Shown here one piece after another: positions 32,862 through 44,569 of a DNA stretch of 64,000 nt. The notes beneath the pieces were generated by a model. That model ran no database searches and was not told the DNA's origin. It saw nothing but the letters and a program-made list of their open reading frames with translations. Positions within the stretch are counted from its first letter, which is position 1, and the number at the start of each line of letters is the position of its first letter. Source of the stretch: Ilyonectria destructans (Eukaryota; Ascomycota; Sordariomycetes; Hypocreales; Nectriaceae); the NCBI GenBank assembly GCA_020740775.1, contig JAHEWK010000010.1, positions 682,001 to 746,000 on the forward strand, written 5' to 3'. The position numbers and the translations under genes were made by a program.

Positions 32862-34633
32862 CTAGTTCCCGGTGGGCGCTTCTCCATCCGTTGCGGGCTT
32901 CTCAGCCGCGGCTGGTGCGGTCTGTTCAGCTGCCCTGGCCACGGGCTGTGCTGGGTTCAGCTGTGACGGGTCGGCGACGGGGGGAATGGAGGCAACGGAG
33001 CCGTCAGGGATGGGCAAGCCACCGGGGATCATGATGGGGTGGTGGGGGATCGCGCCCATAGCAGTCGGATCAACGACCATGCCAAGGAGGGCATCCATGG
33101 AAGGGGGCATCATCATGGGGGCGCCGCCATTGGGCACCATGGCAGGGTCGGCAGGGCCGCTGAGGGAGAACATGCTGGCGCCTAGAGAGCCCTCTGGGTG
33201 GAGCGGGTACATAAGGGCCTCCATGGAGTTGCCGTCGAAGACAACCATGTTCTGGATGGGTTGTTGGGTCTGGCCGAGGACATTGATGACATCCTGGGCG
33301 AGCTGGCCGCCGAGGATGGCGGTGACAGGGGCGATCTCGCTGCCGAGGTTCTGGAGGAAGCTGCGGAGGAACTCGGGCCGGAGGGTCTCGCTGGGGAGGC
33401 TGAGGGCCTTGTGCTTCTGGGTGGCCATCTGCGTGAACATCTTAAGGTCGTCGCGGGTGCTGGGTGAGCGGCCGCCCTGAAGCTGGGTAAACTCCCAGAG
33501 TGCGCGCAGGCACGAGAGCGCTGGGGTGACGCTTTTGAGGCGGCGACGCGACTTGGTGTAGTCATCCGGAAGGACGGCGACGTCGCTAGCGAGGTACCAG
33601 GTCGAATAGAGCTCGCGCTTGGTGACGGACTCGACCGTCTTGGGGCCCTCCTTGCGCGTCTTGACGTCGACGATGGAGCGCGTGCGCGTCTCCTGGCCGG
33701 GGACGGTGGGCACGTTGCCAACATCGCGCTGGATGACGTAGTCATGTTCGACCAAGTCGCTGAAAATGAAGCCGTAGAGGCCGTGGGAGCCGGTGGCGTA
33801 GAAGGCCTTGCCGTGGAGGCGGGTGGCCGTGTTGATGAGGTTGAGGGCGTCCGGGTCGAGGTCGGTGGCGATGACGATGTCAAAGCCGGCAAAGTAACTG
33901 GGGCCCTTTGACTTGACGCCGTCGGCGTCGACGTGGACGCGCACACGGGGGTTGAGCTTCTGGATAGAGGTGCTGGCAGCCTGGGCGCGGTTCTGGCCGA
34001 CAAGGCCCTGCTGCTCGGGGAGGAAGAACTGGGCGCCTAGGTCGGCCTCGGTGACGGCAGAGCTGTCGAGAAGGGTGAGAGAGCCGACACCGGCGAGAAC
34101 GAGGTTCTTTGCGATCTCATTTGCAAGGGCCTTGATGGTGATGAGGAGGATGTTGGCGCTCTGAATCTTGGCCTGGGCCGCCATGCCCCAGAGGCGAATC
34201 TGACGATCATAGAGTGCAATTTCATCTGAGAATAATGTTAGAGTTGAGAGACGGAGAGGGAAAACAAGATAAAATGCTTACCCGCACTGATGCCGTTTGG
34301 TTGAGCCACGGGTGCGGCATGGCCGTTGCCCATCATCATGCCTTGCTGCATCATGAAGGCCGTTGGGTCAGCCATAGGTAAACCAGCAGCGACGGCCATG
34401 GACGGATTCTGCATCAGAGGCAGGATGCCAGCCATGGCCTCGGGGTTGACCTGGTTGACGAGGTGCTCGGGGAACTGAGGGAAGCCGTTGCCGTTGGCGG
34501 TGGTATCCATGGAAGGGATCACACTGGCACCAACAGCTGCAGCAGCGGGAGTGGCATCATGGAGCTGGACTTGAGGCTGCTGAGCTTCAGCGGTACGCTG
34601 CTGTTGAGCCTGGTCCTGACCTGACGAGTCCAT
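32862..34633 (-). CDS. AOS1: SUMO-activating enzyme subunit 1 (AOS1), with long extensions
   Basis: Exons 34633-34282 and 34225-32862 on the minus strand, with a 56-nt intron (GTAAGC to TCTCAG), give 571 aa. The junction rebuilds DEIALYDRQIRLWGMAAQAK, the signature of Aos1, Uba1 and ThiF adenylating folds, followed by VLAGVGSLTLLD. Aos1 pairs with Uba2 to adenylate and load SUMO in the nucleus; the catalytic Cys lies in Uba2, so its absence here is expected. The core ends with IQNMVVFDGNSMEALMYPLH. It is longer than typical Aos1 (about 350-390 aa). It carries about 115 residues of Gln/Ala/Met-rich sequence before the core and about 110 residues of Pro/Met/Ala-rich sequence after it. ATG 34633 is the first plausible start; the extension frame is open and well composed. 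Confidence 0.88.
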
Positions 34634-36998
34634 CTTGCGGTCGCTGCGATGAGACGAGATGAGATGAGAGGTGTGCCGAAGATGGATGAGATGAGATGAG
34701 ATGAGTGAAGCGACGACGGTTGGTCGTCGGCGCGAGGCTGAGGACAAGGCTGCCTAGTTGCAGATCGGGACCGGGTGAGCGTTGTTATTGAGGCGAGCAG
34801 TTGACGCGCTTGAGCAAGGAGCAAAGAAGAAGGCCCAGCCGGCTGGGAAAAGACGGCGGGGGGACGTCGAAAGACTCATGGACCGGGAGCCGGAGCCGCG
34901 TGTTTAATGAGGGCGCGGCTGAAGGGGCTGTTGGTGTTTGGGTTTTGTTTGTTCGGGATGCACGTTTTCTGGGTTGCGGCTTGATATATTGGCATCGATT
35001 CTGGGCCGAAGCGTGTAGGGGTACGTACATGACGCCAGCCGGCGTTGGCCATTGGTCGTTGGCCGGGGAAATTTGTTCGCGGGCCGGGGCATGGGGGTGG
35101 TGGTGCGCTACCGGGGGAGATAAAGTGGTACCTGAGATTGCGTGTGATAGATGTGAATTGAGGGGTCACTGTGTATCATTTGTCTCATTCTCCGCCGACA
35201 GGCCGACCTCGAGGATCAACGGAGTGTGTATTCGCGACAATATTAGAGACTCAGCAGAACATGAAGAGATGGCTATAATTATCCGAGTATCATTCTAGTC
35301 TCAAGAAAGTTAAGCCCCGCAAGGATTTTCCGACGAAGAGCACTACACATATTGAATCCATGCGTGTTGCCGACGCCGCCCAGCAAACGTCGCCCGCGTG
35401 GCCAACGCCCCCCGCCATGAGGATGCAGTGCGATGCGCTTCCACTTCCGCCGGGGCAATTGGTTGGCTCCACAAACGGGAAACGAGAATGCTATATTAAG
35501 AAAGAGGAGCGGAACGGCATGGTCCATTTGGGAGGGATTTGAAACGAATAATTTGTCGGGTCCAGGCAGGAAAGGCTGTGTTACCATGTAACTTACGTGT
35601 GACGCCAACAAGCCTCCTCGCAGACACGCACAGTGCAGTGTCAAATGATTGTCACATCTTGGCAATGATGGTCTGGAATCACCATTATGTAGCCACAGGT
35701 AAAATAGAATGCACATATTTCTAGAGCGAGTATTGCATGTTAGGCTGTTTGGCCGCCCACTGACATTCCTTCACGTATTGAGATACATATATGGATTGGG
35801 AAACCCGTGAAAAGGCCCCCCAAGAGATACCATCAGCATTTATCCGAGTTAATGGCTGGCTGGCTGGCTGCTGACCCTTTAACGTCTAGCATGAGAGAGC
35901 TGCTTGGTAGGTGCTTTTCCCCTTCTCTGCGGCTGTGACCGCCTGATACAGTGCCCTTTGCCGTCACTTCGTCATTCAGCCCGGCCTTCCGTAAGTCACA
36001 CGTCACAAAAAGTCACGGAGACTCAATTATACATATTACCTCGATCCATTCTCCCATTCATCCCCCCTCATCCACTTTGCCCACCACTTTCACCACTTTC
36101 ACCATTTCCGCCAACTCCCCAACTCTCCAACTCCCGAACGCAATATTCCCCCACGTCCCGTCCCGCTCCTTCTTGCCACCCTCAACGTCCATTAGCCCGC
36201 ATTCTACCGGTCCGAGCCATTTTCACCACCAACCCACCAGCGGTGCAAGAGACGCATCCCCAATCACTGCCTCCGTCGGGCCATATTGCCGCTCTCTCCG
36301 CCTCGTGGCTTGACTTGGGCATCGCACCCGTCGTCGGCGTCGCTTAACGCTCTCTGGATGGTGAGCCTGCCCACCCGCTTGTCGCCGTCTCCGCCCGCCC
36401 CAGACTCCCAAACGCCATCGTCGACATGATGCTCTCCCCGCCTCGGCGGCCTCGCTCGTGATCGTTCTTGACCTCTTGGCCCTGGGCTGGGAGGAACATA
36501 GGCGCAGGCACACGCACCAGCACCAAAGGCAATCAGCCGAGTGCTTTGGGACGACAGAGGGCTAAACCGTAGCCTACAGTAGCTCACAGTAGCTCACACA
36601 TCCCCCGCAGTCGAGTCATTTGCGCTGCAGCTGCACCCTGCCTCCCTGCGTCCCAGGCGCTGCCCCGAGCCTGACGACACGATCTCGACTCCTGACTGCG
36701 ACTCGAAACTCGAAACTCGACACCTCGAACCGCTGCTAACAGACAGTAATTTGCACCACATAGCATCTGCTAGAGTATCCTACGGTCTGGGGTTGGCGGA
36801 TCGCTGGATGCAAGACATCACCGCCTACCATTTCTGGAACCGTTATCTAGACACAACGACCGCCGCCGACCGCTCGCACGTCATATCCACCCACCGACTC
36901 GCCCGCCAACTCGCCCGCCAAATCCCCCACCAACTCACCGACTGCCTCGATCACCTCGTCCACCCCATCACGGATCAGACTTTCCTACCCTCACCACC
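34634..36998. other. 2.4-kb intergenic region between divergent genes
   Basis: It holds the AOS1 leader with GATGA repeats, then both promoters. 36040-36300 and 36850-36990 are C/CT-rich leader-type sequence ahead of the gene at 36999. The tandem GTAGCTCACA-like motif at about 36583-36602 and GACTCGAAACTCGAAACTCG at about 36700 are short direct repeats. No further gene was supported. Confidence 0.5.
34648..34707 (+). repeat. GATGA pentanucleotide repeats in the AOS1 leader
   Basis: Two blocks of imperfect GATGA units lie about 15-75 bases upstream of the AOS1 start codon. On the transcribed strand they read as TCATC pyrimidine-rich leader sequence. Confidence 0.7.
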
Positions 36999-38704
36999 AT
37001 GTCTTCCAGGTCGGGGTCCAACTCCCACCGCCGCCACTCCCGAGAGCCTCTAGAAGATTTTCCGCCCCTCCCTGTCCCTAGGCTTCCCTCCCTGCGAGCC
37101 CTCGCCGCCCAGCGAGACCGAGACAGCGCTTTGCCGGCTTCGTCCAGCCGCCCCCAGTCGCGGCATTGGAGTGCCGCATCTCGCCGCGCCGAGCGCATTC
37201 GCAACCTCGAGAACAGAGACCCCAACTTCGACGACTTCTTCCGTCCATCAGATGAGGGGTGGCCCACGATGTCTCGTCGCGCCGACCGCATGCGGACCGC
37301 GAACGCCGAGAACAACCGCCCCACCAACAACTTTGACGACCTGGATCGGTCCCTCGAGGAGGCTAATTCCCACATCCGACTCTTGGTTGATCTACAAAAC
37401 CAAATGGCCCCCGAATACCCAATCCACATCCCCAGTTTCTCCCCGCCTCTTCGTCCTCAAGATCTCCCCGACTCCAATCGACGACACAAACGTCGGAAGC
37501 TGGATTCGGATCGTCTGGTGCCCAGCTTCAAGGGCTTCCGGTATGGAAGATACGGCCAGGTCGAACCCGGCCAACTTCAGATGGAGATTGTCAGTTGCGA
37601 CGGAGGCATGTTCTCTAACGAGTCCTCCTATGCCGCCGAGAACATCCTCCGCGATGACAATTCGGTGTACTGCACAAAGGGCAACCGATGCAATATAGTG
37701 CTGCGACACCAGGGAGCAACAGTATTCACTCTGCAAGAGCTGGTGATTAAAGCGCCAGCGTCTATGAACTATTCACATCCGTGAGTCTCAGGCCTCTTCC
37801 TTTTAGAGGGTGTTCATGGATAGAATCTTGGCTGACTGTTGACAATAGTGTGCGAGAAGGAATGGTCTTTGTAAGCATGAACCAGGACGACATCCTGAGC
37901 CGGACAGCTCAGTATCAGATCCAGTACGCCCCGAGGTCCTACGAAGAATCGCGCTCCTGGGATGCAATCCCTAACCACATCTCTCCCGAGATCATGTCCA
38001 TCCGCCATCACGACAATGGCACTACGACCACGCTTCCCCGTGGCACTTCCTATGGCTTCACCGGCGCCTGTATCGAAGACTACGAGCCCCGAACGCCTCA
38101 GATGCCACGCGAGTTCGCGAGCCCCCTGCCCGACTTCCGCGTCACCATCGAGTGCAGCGAGGAGGAGGAAGATGAGGATGGCTCGCGCTTCCTCCGCCGC
38201 GCCCCAAACCACATCGGCTCCCTGCCCTTCGAGACGGCCGACTCGGACTCGGAGGACGGCGTCGGCAATCCCTTTGGCTCCGAGTACCTCGATGACCCCC
38301 ACCATCCTTCCCACTGGCGCCTCTATAATAGCGCCTCTAATACTGGCAGCGCCGCCAACCTGCGCCGCCTCCGTGATCGTGACCGTGACCGCGAGCGGGA
38401 CCGTGATCGCGATCGCGAACGCCCCACCCTCTCCTTATCTGAGGCCTGGGAGGCTCACGCTTCGGCCACCCAGGACGCCGTCCGCGCTGTTGGCGGCGAG
38501 CTCCTCACGCCCTGCGCCCGCTTCCACATCGAGAAGAAGAAGAGCAAGTGCACTATCCGCTTCGACCCCCCCATCTCGGGTCGCTTCATCCTCCTAAAGA
38601 TGTGGAGCTCCCACCACGACCCCACGAGCAATATCGACATCCAGTCCATCATCGCTCGGGGCTTTGCCGGGCCCCGGTATTTTCCCTCTATTGACTTGCG
38701 ATGA
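36999..38704 (+). CDS. fungal protein with a split discoidin-like domain, function unknown
   Basis: Exons 36999-37780 and 37849-38704 (68-nt intron, GTGAGT to CAATAG, phase kept) give 545 aa. The N-terminal 160 residues are Arg/Ser/Pro-rich and disordered. From about residue 180 comes a globular part: QLQMEIVSCDGGMFS, AENILRDDNSVYCTKGNRCN, IVLRHQGATVFTLQELVIKAP, EGMVFVSMNQDDI. After a long acidic and RD-repeat insert (RDRDRERDRDRDRE near residue 440), the C-terminus reads ARFHIEKKKSKCTIRFDPPI and SGRFILLKMWSSHH. The pattern of a Cys/Asn-rich loop, LxxLVIKAP and a terminal RFxLLKMW strand resembles a galactose-binding, APC10/discoidin-like beta sandwich interrupted by the insert. That reading is inference; I know no named homologue. 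Confidence 0.7.
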
Positions 38705-39254
38705 GGTGGCTTGTTACCGGTGGTTGTGATCAGGGCGGAGGGCATGACGGCTGGTTGCTAGGGGGTCGTCGGAGCAGCCAATGAGCGATTGGCTAGCATT
38801 GGCATATGCAAACTATTTGAAAAGGGATGGAGCGGGTGTTTTGTAATTTCTGCTTTCGCCCTCTGTGAGAGGGAGCATGTCTCAAGTGGTGGTACCAAGT
38901 CCACCACCACGTGGTTGCATTTAGAGGAGTTCTGGAGACGGATAAGCAGCTGGATAGGTAGGGACTGGCTTTCCAATGGTACGAGACAGTAAAACAATGA
39001 ACTGTGAATTCCAACTTCATTCGGAGACTGCCACTTGTGTCAGCCTGTGTCTTTCTATAACTATTTATCGTCATGATGAGTGCCGTCTAAACCATGGAAA
39101 CCATTGACTGTCCTAACACCATTGAAGTTCTATTTGTACCCTTCCCAAAACTAGTCGATACAATATAAGTCAAGTCCATCGCTCCCTCACCCCCCTTGCA
39201 ACGTGCCGAATGATTCCACACCATTGTTACCCTTCAAGTCATGGTTGCCCGAGA
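38705..39254. other. intergenic between convergent genes
   Basis: About 550 bases, AT-richer than the neighbouring genes, with no supported gene; it holds the two 3' ends. Confidence 0.55.
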
Positions 39255-40254
39255 TCATGCAGCCATGCTGACATCTCCGGCTAGGTGGGAAAGTTGACTG
39301 GGAGAGCGAGTAACGGGCTGGCTCTTGTCATTTTCAACTTGCCGTTCATTTTCAACTTGCCGTTCATTTTCAACTTGCCGTTCATTTTCAACTTGTCGTT
39401 CACTCTCAATTTGCCGTTCACTCTCAACTTGCCGTTCATTCTCAACTTGCTGTTCATTTCCAACTTGCTGTGGCAGATCCCGCCATAGCAAAGCTAGGAT
39501 GAGCGCTCCTAGGGCAACCAAGACGCCAACAAATCTAGTGAACGTTAGTGAATGTGGTCATCTGCCGAGGGTTTAAAGGGACGCCTGACAGATTGATGTG
39601 ATTGAAGATGAGAGTCGCCCTCGTCATACTTGAGGTCTCCGGTTGGACATGCTTCAGAAAAATGCCGTCCTTTTTCCATCCGAAGACGAAAGCGGGCAAC
39701 GAGATGGTGATAACAAATGTCACGACACGGAAAGTGTTGCATGGCATACGGGGTCTCGCCTCTTCAGGGAGGTAAAAGTCGTAAATGAGGATTGCGAAGG
39801 CCGAAGTCGCCGAGAGAAAGGCTGTGACTGCGAGCGCAACATAAGGGGTCCAGCTAGAATGAATGCAATCGCCACTGGAAGTCTTGGAGTCGAAGTCTGT
39901 ACACCCTCTGAGCTTATGGGTGGTGATGGTGTTGAGGACGAAGAGGGCAAGACTGCATAAGGCGAAGAAGACGAGCAAGACTTTGAGGAAGACATGGTAG
40001 ATTTTGCCAAAGGGAGTTCCAGGACGGGCATTCGCGCGAACCATATTGATCTTCGGGGGGGATAAGGAGTAAAGGTGAATGGTCAAGAAGTAATACAGAG
40101 CGTAGCAAAGTAATGAGGCCAGGACGGTGCTGGTCCAGATAACGAAGAAGAATGCAAGTGCAATAGTGACGCGGCCTAGTTTTGCTTGCATTGGTGATGA
40201 TTGATGAAGTATGACCCAGAATAAGGCGGAAGACAGGATTTGAAGTGGTTTCAT
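39255..40254 (-). CDS. multi-pass membrane protein with hexapeptide-repeat tail
   Basis: Exon 1 (40254-39590) encodes four hydrophobic segments: IALAFFFVIWTSTVLASLL, VLLVFFALCSLALFVLNTI, YVALAVTAFLSATSAFAILI and FRVVTFVITISLPAFVFGW. Read straight on, it stops at 39535-39537. A 55-nt intron (39589-39535) has a weak GTCAGG donor but a perfect CACTAAC branch 11 nt before TTCACTAG. It joins in exact phase to a second exon, 39534-39255, with a fifth hydrophobic segment (FVGVLVALGALILALLW). A tail of QVENER/QVESER hexapeptides follows, and the total is 314 aa. The tail comes from the 18-bp repeat at 39327-39470. The arrangement resembles fungal four- or five-span proteins of unknown function. The unspliced 239-aa version is the alternative. 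Confidence 0.6.
39327..39470 (+). repeat. 18-bp tandem repeat, eight units
   Basis: Eight head-to-tail 18-mers with consensus TTCATTTTCAACTTGCCG on the plus strand; units 5-8 carry scattered substitutions, while units 1-3 are nearly identical, suggesting recent expansion from that side. Read on the minus strand it encodes QVENER hexapeptides. All six frames stay largely open because the unit is a multiple of three and lacks stops. Confidence 0.95.
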
Positions 40255-42288
40255 GACCGGTGAGGTCGGGGACGGTCTTTCCTTGACGCCATGGTGTCGA
40301 GGGGCGGTTGGGAAGTTGCAAGAGTTGGTGAGGAGCGAGGGAGATTGAAGCAGACCAGGAAGGCCGACGAGAATCTACCAGTCAAACTGGTAGCTGGTTT
40401 TCGATGTTGGTCACTCTATCCTAGGTTGGTTGACGACTTGGGTAGTTGAACATGTAAGACGGCAGGCGGGATAATACTGATTTGGGAAAGCTACGATGAC
40501 GCAGGCAGGCGATTTACCGCATGGGAACACATAACACAATGTAGGCCGGTGGGCTAGAAGTAGACCAATGAACTGACCTGACAATGTCGAACATATGGTT
40601 TTACTTTTGGTACAACGTGGCCACGGCTGGGATGGGACTGACTCATCTTTCCTCTGGGCTGCTGTTACATTTAGTGTTGGATTTTTATCATGTCGACAAT
40701 TGGTAAAAGGAATTCGAGTTCGAGGCGGAATCATTAGAAACCGAAGGTGAATGGATGTGCGACTTCCAACTCGCGGTTATTATGGCGTCTTTATATCACA
40801 TATACCCTCCTGTCCTGAGAATCTACTACGTAGTAGGTACTCTGTTGCTTTGAATGTCGGGAAGCTTTGGGAGTGTGTTGAGTCTCTGCAGCGTGGTTGG
40901 TCGAGGCCAAGCTAGGCAGGCAATAGCATCGGAGGATCCCTGTAGTCCTGTTAAAGCCCCCGTCAATAGCCCCTAACAGCAGCCACGTAGATCCACTAAG
41001 AACCACTAACAGCCACTGAAGCATGGCGACCATCAGGAACCCTGGACCCCTGGACGCTAGTAATTTACGGCTCCCGCGCCCACAATGGTTTCCCGGCAAG
41101 CTGCAGCGCGCTGGAGGTCTCAGGCGGTACAGTGCTGCAGTTAGCGGGCGGCATGCAGTTTGGGTTATGCATCATCCCTGTTTGACGGGCGCCCGTTGAT
41201 GTTTCCACAAAGCAATTAAGGTCAAGGCTATAATAAAGGATCACGAGGGGCATGCTGCGTCGTAGATAAGGCGCGACTGGAACTCGGCTGGCGCTGGGAG
41301 CATTCCTCAGATGGTTATTATTGGCATTGTTCGGGTGTCGTAGTCCAAGACCGGTTGGAATACCGATCCGCCGACATGGCCAGCAGCACCGAGTGCGGGC
41401 CGGGCGGGCGTGGCGTCCGGCCAAGCATTCTCTGTGGATTTGCTGCATGCCGAAGAGTGGTAGGTATCAATGACGACGAGACACGCTGTGACTGGATCGA
41501 CTCTGATGGAGTGTTAGGTGGTTAGGTGGTTAGGTGGCCGCTGTTTCAACGCATTCGATTAATTCCGAGTGCGGGGATTCACTGGGTAAATGCGCGAATG
41601 TGCGGATGTGCGAACATGTGAATGCCTGCAAAGCCGTCTGTTTACCTATGCTACGCTGCCGTGGTAAACAAGCATGGCACTATCTCCGCTTGACTCGTAA
41701 GGTCTGTCGTCTGTCAGTTGCCGCCTCCACCACCGCCGCCCGCTGTTTGGCTGGAGCCGGACCCCTCCCTAAGGTACGTTGGGCAGATAGTCAAGTCACT
41801 CATCACTCACTCACTCGACACTCAATCAATCACTACTCGTCACAACATCCACCACGACACAAACCCACCGCCCGGTCCGCCCAACCGGACTCGGCCACGC
41901 GCGGGGCGTCTCTCAGGCTTCTGCTTCTAGTGCGTCCGGCCATCGATCTTCTGCATACGTGCGTTGCTGCAGGGCCTAGACTACACTCGAGCTTCCTGAT
42001 CTACCGGTTTCCTCCCTCCTCTCTGTCTTCCCTCCAGCCAAAGCTCCGTCTGCGTCGTCCATCGTCCATCGTCCATCATTTCTCGCTCTTCTTCGCCCTT
42101 CCCTCAACCCTCTCCGAAACACCAAACCCCCGGTTTCCCTCTCGTGGGTCCCTGCTCCATACCCTTACCATTCGTTCGTACGTACCTGGGACATACGTAC
42201 GCCCACCCCCTGTCTCTCATCTCCGCCGTCTGGATCTGCCCGACTGTCTCCTCCCCAAACGGTCCCACACTGGAAACATTAGCCCATC
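40255..42288. other. 2-kb intergenic region between divergent genes
   Basis: It holds promoters for the membrane protein and the coiled-coil protein, a three-unit 8-bp repeat at 41513-41536 and a C/T-rich leader from about 41960 to 42288. No supported gene. Confidence 0.5.
41513..41536 (+). repeat. 8-bp tandem repeat GTTAGGTG, three units
   Basis: Three perfect copies of GTTAGGTG followed by GCCG. It resembles, but is not, the TTAGGG telomere repeat; no other telomere-like sequence is nearby, so I read it as a small local duplication. Confidence 0.85.
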
Positions 42289-43908
42289 ATGCTAGACTCC
42301 CGTCCTTCGCCCAGGTCGCCCGGATCTCCTGGCTCGCCTGGCCAGGGGCTCAACCAGCTCCAACTTCGCCTCGACTGCCGTCCTCGTTTTACTGGCTCTG
42401 GCTCTGCTGCTGCTTCTCCTACTCTATCTGCAACCGGCTCTGCTGCCCCTGGACCTGCTACATCACGCTCTCTCGATTCTCAGCTCCTTATAGCAGAAAC
42501 GGAAACGCTCTCCGCGCCTGGTTCCCCATTATCGCCTTCAGCTCCGCAGCTGCTTCAATCGCCTCCCGTTTCCCCTCGACGCCGCGACTCGGGCCTCCAT
42601 GTAGACGCCGGATCGCCAAAGCATCGCTCCCCCTTGCGCAACGCCATCTCCTACTCCGACGGCCCCCAAGGCCTCGACCATTACTTCACGACCCCGACCA
42701 CAAGCCCTCGAGTCTGCCAAAACCAGTTTGGCTCCGTCGACATGGCTTACACCGGCGACAAGAGGACGCCCGCTTTGAGGCCCGTCGACCCAACCATGGC
42801 CGCGACTCCATCACAAGCTTCAGACAGCAGTCCCCTCTCGAGATGGTTCACACGAGGAAGCACGCCTGTCCCCGACTCCCAGTCAACATCCTCTGTCACT
42901 TCAACTCCTTCAAGGACGCGTAGCGCATCCTCGACACCTAAAATGGGATCCCCCGCCGGAAGCTCTCGCTTTGCCTTCTTCACCTCACCCGCCTCGGCTC
43001 TCAGAGACATGTCAAACTCCCCGGTCGCCGTGCCCCAGAACGACGAGCTCATGAACATCGATGTCGAATCCGCTCTCTTCCCCGGTGGACCACCCATTGA
43101 CGGATCTGCCTTTTCACCAGCAGCCTTCAAGAACCTACAAATGAACGCCATCGGCCTGCTCGGAAAGTTCCAAAGCGCCTATCAACAACGCACTATTGAC
43201 TATCAAGAGCTGAAGTCTGAGCGTGACGCGCAGGATGAGGAGAAAGAGGAGGTGGAGATACGGGTCCAGCACCTGAAGATGCAGTTGGAGGAAATGGCCC
43301 GCAAAGCCGCCGAACGCGAAGAGACGATGGCATCGTTGCTCCAAGAGCTGGCCCAGGAAAAGAGGTCGCGAGCAGAGGAACAGCAAGCCGCCCGGTACAA
43401 GTGTGTCTCCTCATCTGAGGCCTCGATTGTATCAGAAGACCTGAGCATCGATGAGGATCGCCAGAAGCGGAACTGGAGAAAGAGCACCGCCACCTCAAAG
43501 TCCGACCTCAGTCTTGATACAGACGAGGAGAGCATGGACGAAGCCAGCATCTTTTCTCGTTCTCGAAGTCCGACTAATGCCACGAGCATGTCTGAGATTA
43601 GCCCTTCCGCCACTCCTACTCAACAAAAGCCGGCGATGCTGGAGCCACCACGTCACAGTAGGACTAGCAACCCTCAAATGACCACTTTTCAAAAACTGTT
43701 CAAGGGTTACGCCAATGAAGCACACAAGGATGGAGACTCAGCAATAGGCGCTGATGGCTGTCGCAACTGTCAGGGACAGGATGCCAGCGTGGCCTGGGAC
43801 ACCGTCAGTCTCCTCAAAGATGAGAACAAGGGACTCAAGACAAGAGTACAGGAGCTAGAAACGGCAGTTGAGGGCGCTTTGGACGTCATCAACGGTATTG
43901 CACTATGA
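42289..43908 (+). CDS. Ser/Pro-rich coiled-coil protein, function unknown
   Basis: A single exon of 539 aa from ATG 42289. The first 270 residues are Ser/Pro/Thr-rich with many SP and TP sites (likely phosphorylated and disordered). Residues about 285-370 form a strong coiled coil (KLQ.., KSERDAQDEEKEEVEIRVQH, then LKMQLEEMARKAAERE and LLQELAQEKRSRAEEQQ). A second Ser-rich linker with short acidic patches (SLDTDEESMDEAS) follows. The C-terminus has CRNCQGQD and a second coiled coil (LLKDENKGLKTRVQELETA). The layout is like cytoskeletal or cell-cycle scaffold proteins of filamentous fungi, but I recognise no specific family and assign no role. The CT-rich leader directly upstream supports the start. 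Confidence 0.75.
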   Translation: MLDSRPSPRSPGSPGSPGQGLNQLQLRLDCRPRFTGSGSAAASPTLSATGSAAPGPATSRSLDSQLLIAETETLSAPGSPLSPSAPQLLQSPPVSPRRRDSGLHVDAGSPKHRSPLRNAISYSDGPQGLDHYFTTPTTSPRVCQNQFGSVDMAYTGDKRTPALRPVDPTMAATPSQASDSSPLSRWFTRGSTPVPDSQSTSSVTSTPSRTRSASSTPKMGSPAGSSRFAFFTSPASALRDMSNSPVAVPQNDELMNIDVESALFPGGPPIDGSAFSPAAFKNLQMNAIGLLGKFQSAYQQRTIDYQELKSERDAQDEEKEEVEIRVQHLKMQLEEMARKAAEREETMASLLQELAQEKRSRAEEQQAARYKCVSSSEASIVSEDLSIDEDRQKRNWRKSTATSKSDLSLDTDEESMDEASIFSRSRSPTNATSMSEISPSATPTQQKPAMLEPPRHSRTSNPQMTTFQKLFKGYANEAHKDGDSAIGADGCRNCQGQDASVAWDTVSLLKDENKGLKTRVQELETAVEGALDVINGIAL

Positions 43909-44569
43909 GGCGTTGATATGATGTTTCTTCAATGGGTGGTGCTTATGGATTGGCGGTTTTTTCTTTGGGTGTTCTCGGACGGGGATATATACGGCGTTGT
44001 GGGCATCTGATACCACTCTGAATTGGACGGAGAATTGTTTATACCTTTCTATGATAGCAAGTAGAGGAGCAAAAGACTCCTCGAAAAGCATGACCAAGTA
44101 CTTACCAGATGAGATAGAAACTTTGGTACTTTACATGATACTCGTTTCTCGTGCTCTTCTTTTTGGCCTGGGATATGGTAGTCTGACCTGAGTTCTGAGG
44201 TTCGTAGGAGAACACAACAAGTCACTTCGAGTTTACGATATGTAAGAAGAGGAGGTATGAGCGATATCTTGGGTATGATCCATCGCCCGTGGAAGGTTTC
44301 TCCGGCACATTTCAGGTGAGGGCGACAAATCTAATGCATGCAACAATGATCGAGGCAATTCCTCACCAGCGGACCATGATCCACACAACAACACCGCGGT
44401 CACAATCTCAACTGACATTGACTTGAAAATTGGTATTGGCCGGTTCCGTGGCCTGAGATAGTCTACCCTTCTCGGCGCGCGAGGTATATGTACACACCAG
44501 CTTCCCTCACACCATCTTTTCCCTCTTCGCCAGTCCCGACTCCCATGTCTCTCGTACAGCCGCTCGAAT
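43909..44569. other. intergenic between convergent genes
   Basis: About 660 bases holding the 3' ends of the coiled-coil gene and the complex I subunit gene. No gene or notable repeat was seen. Confidence 0.55.

Noticed and set aside
41513..41536. Telomere-like GTTAGGTG repeat
   Set aside because: Only three units, the unit is not TTAGGG, and it sits between ordinary genes.
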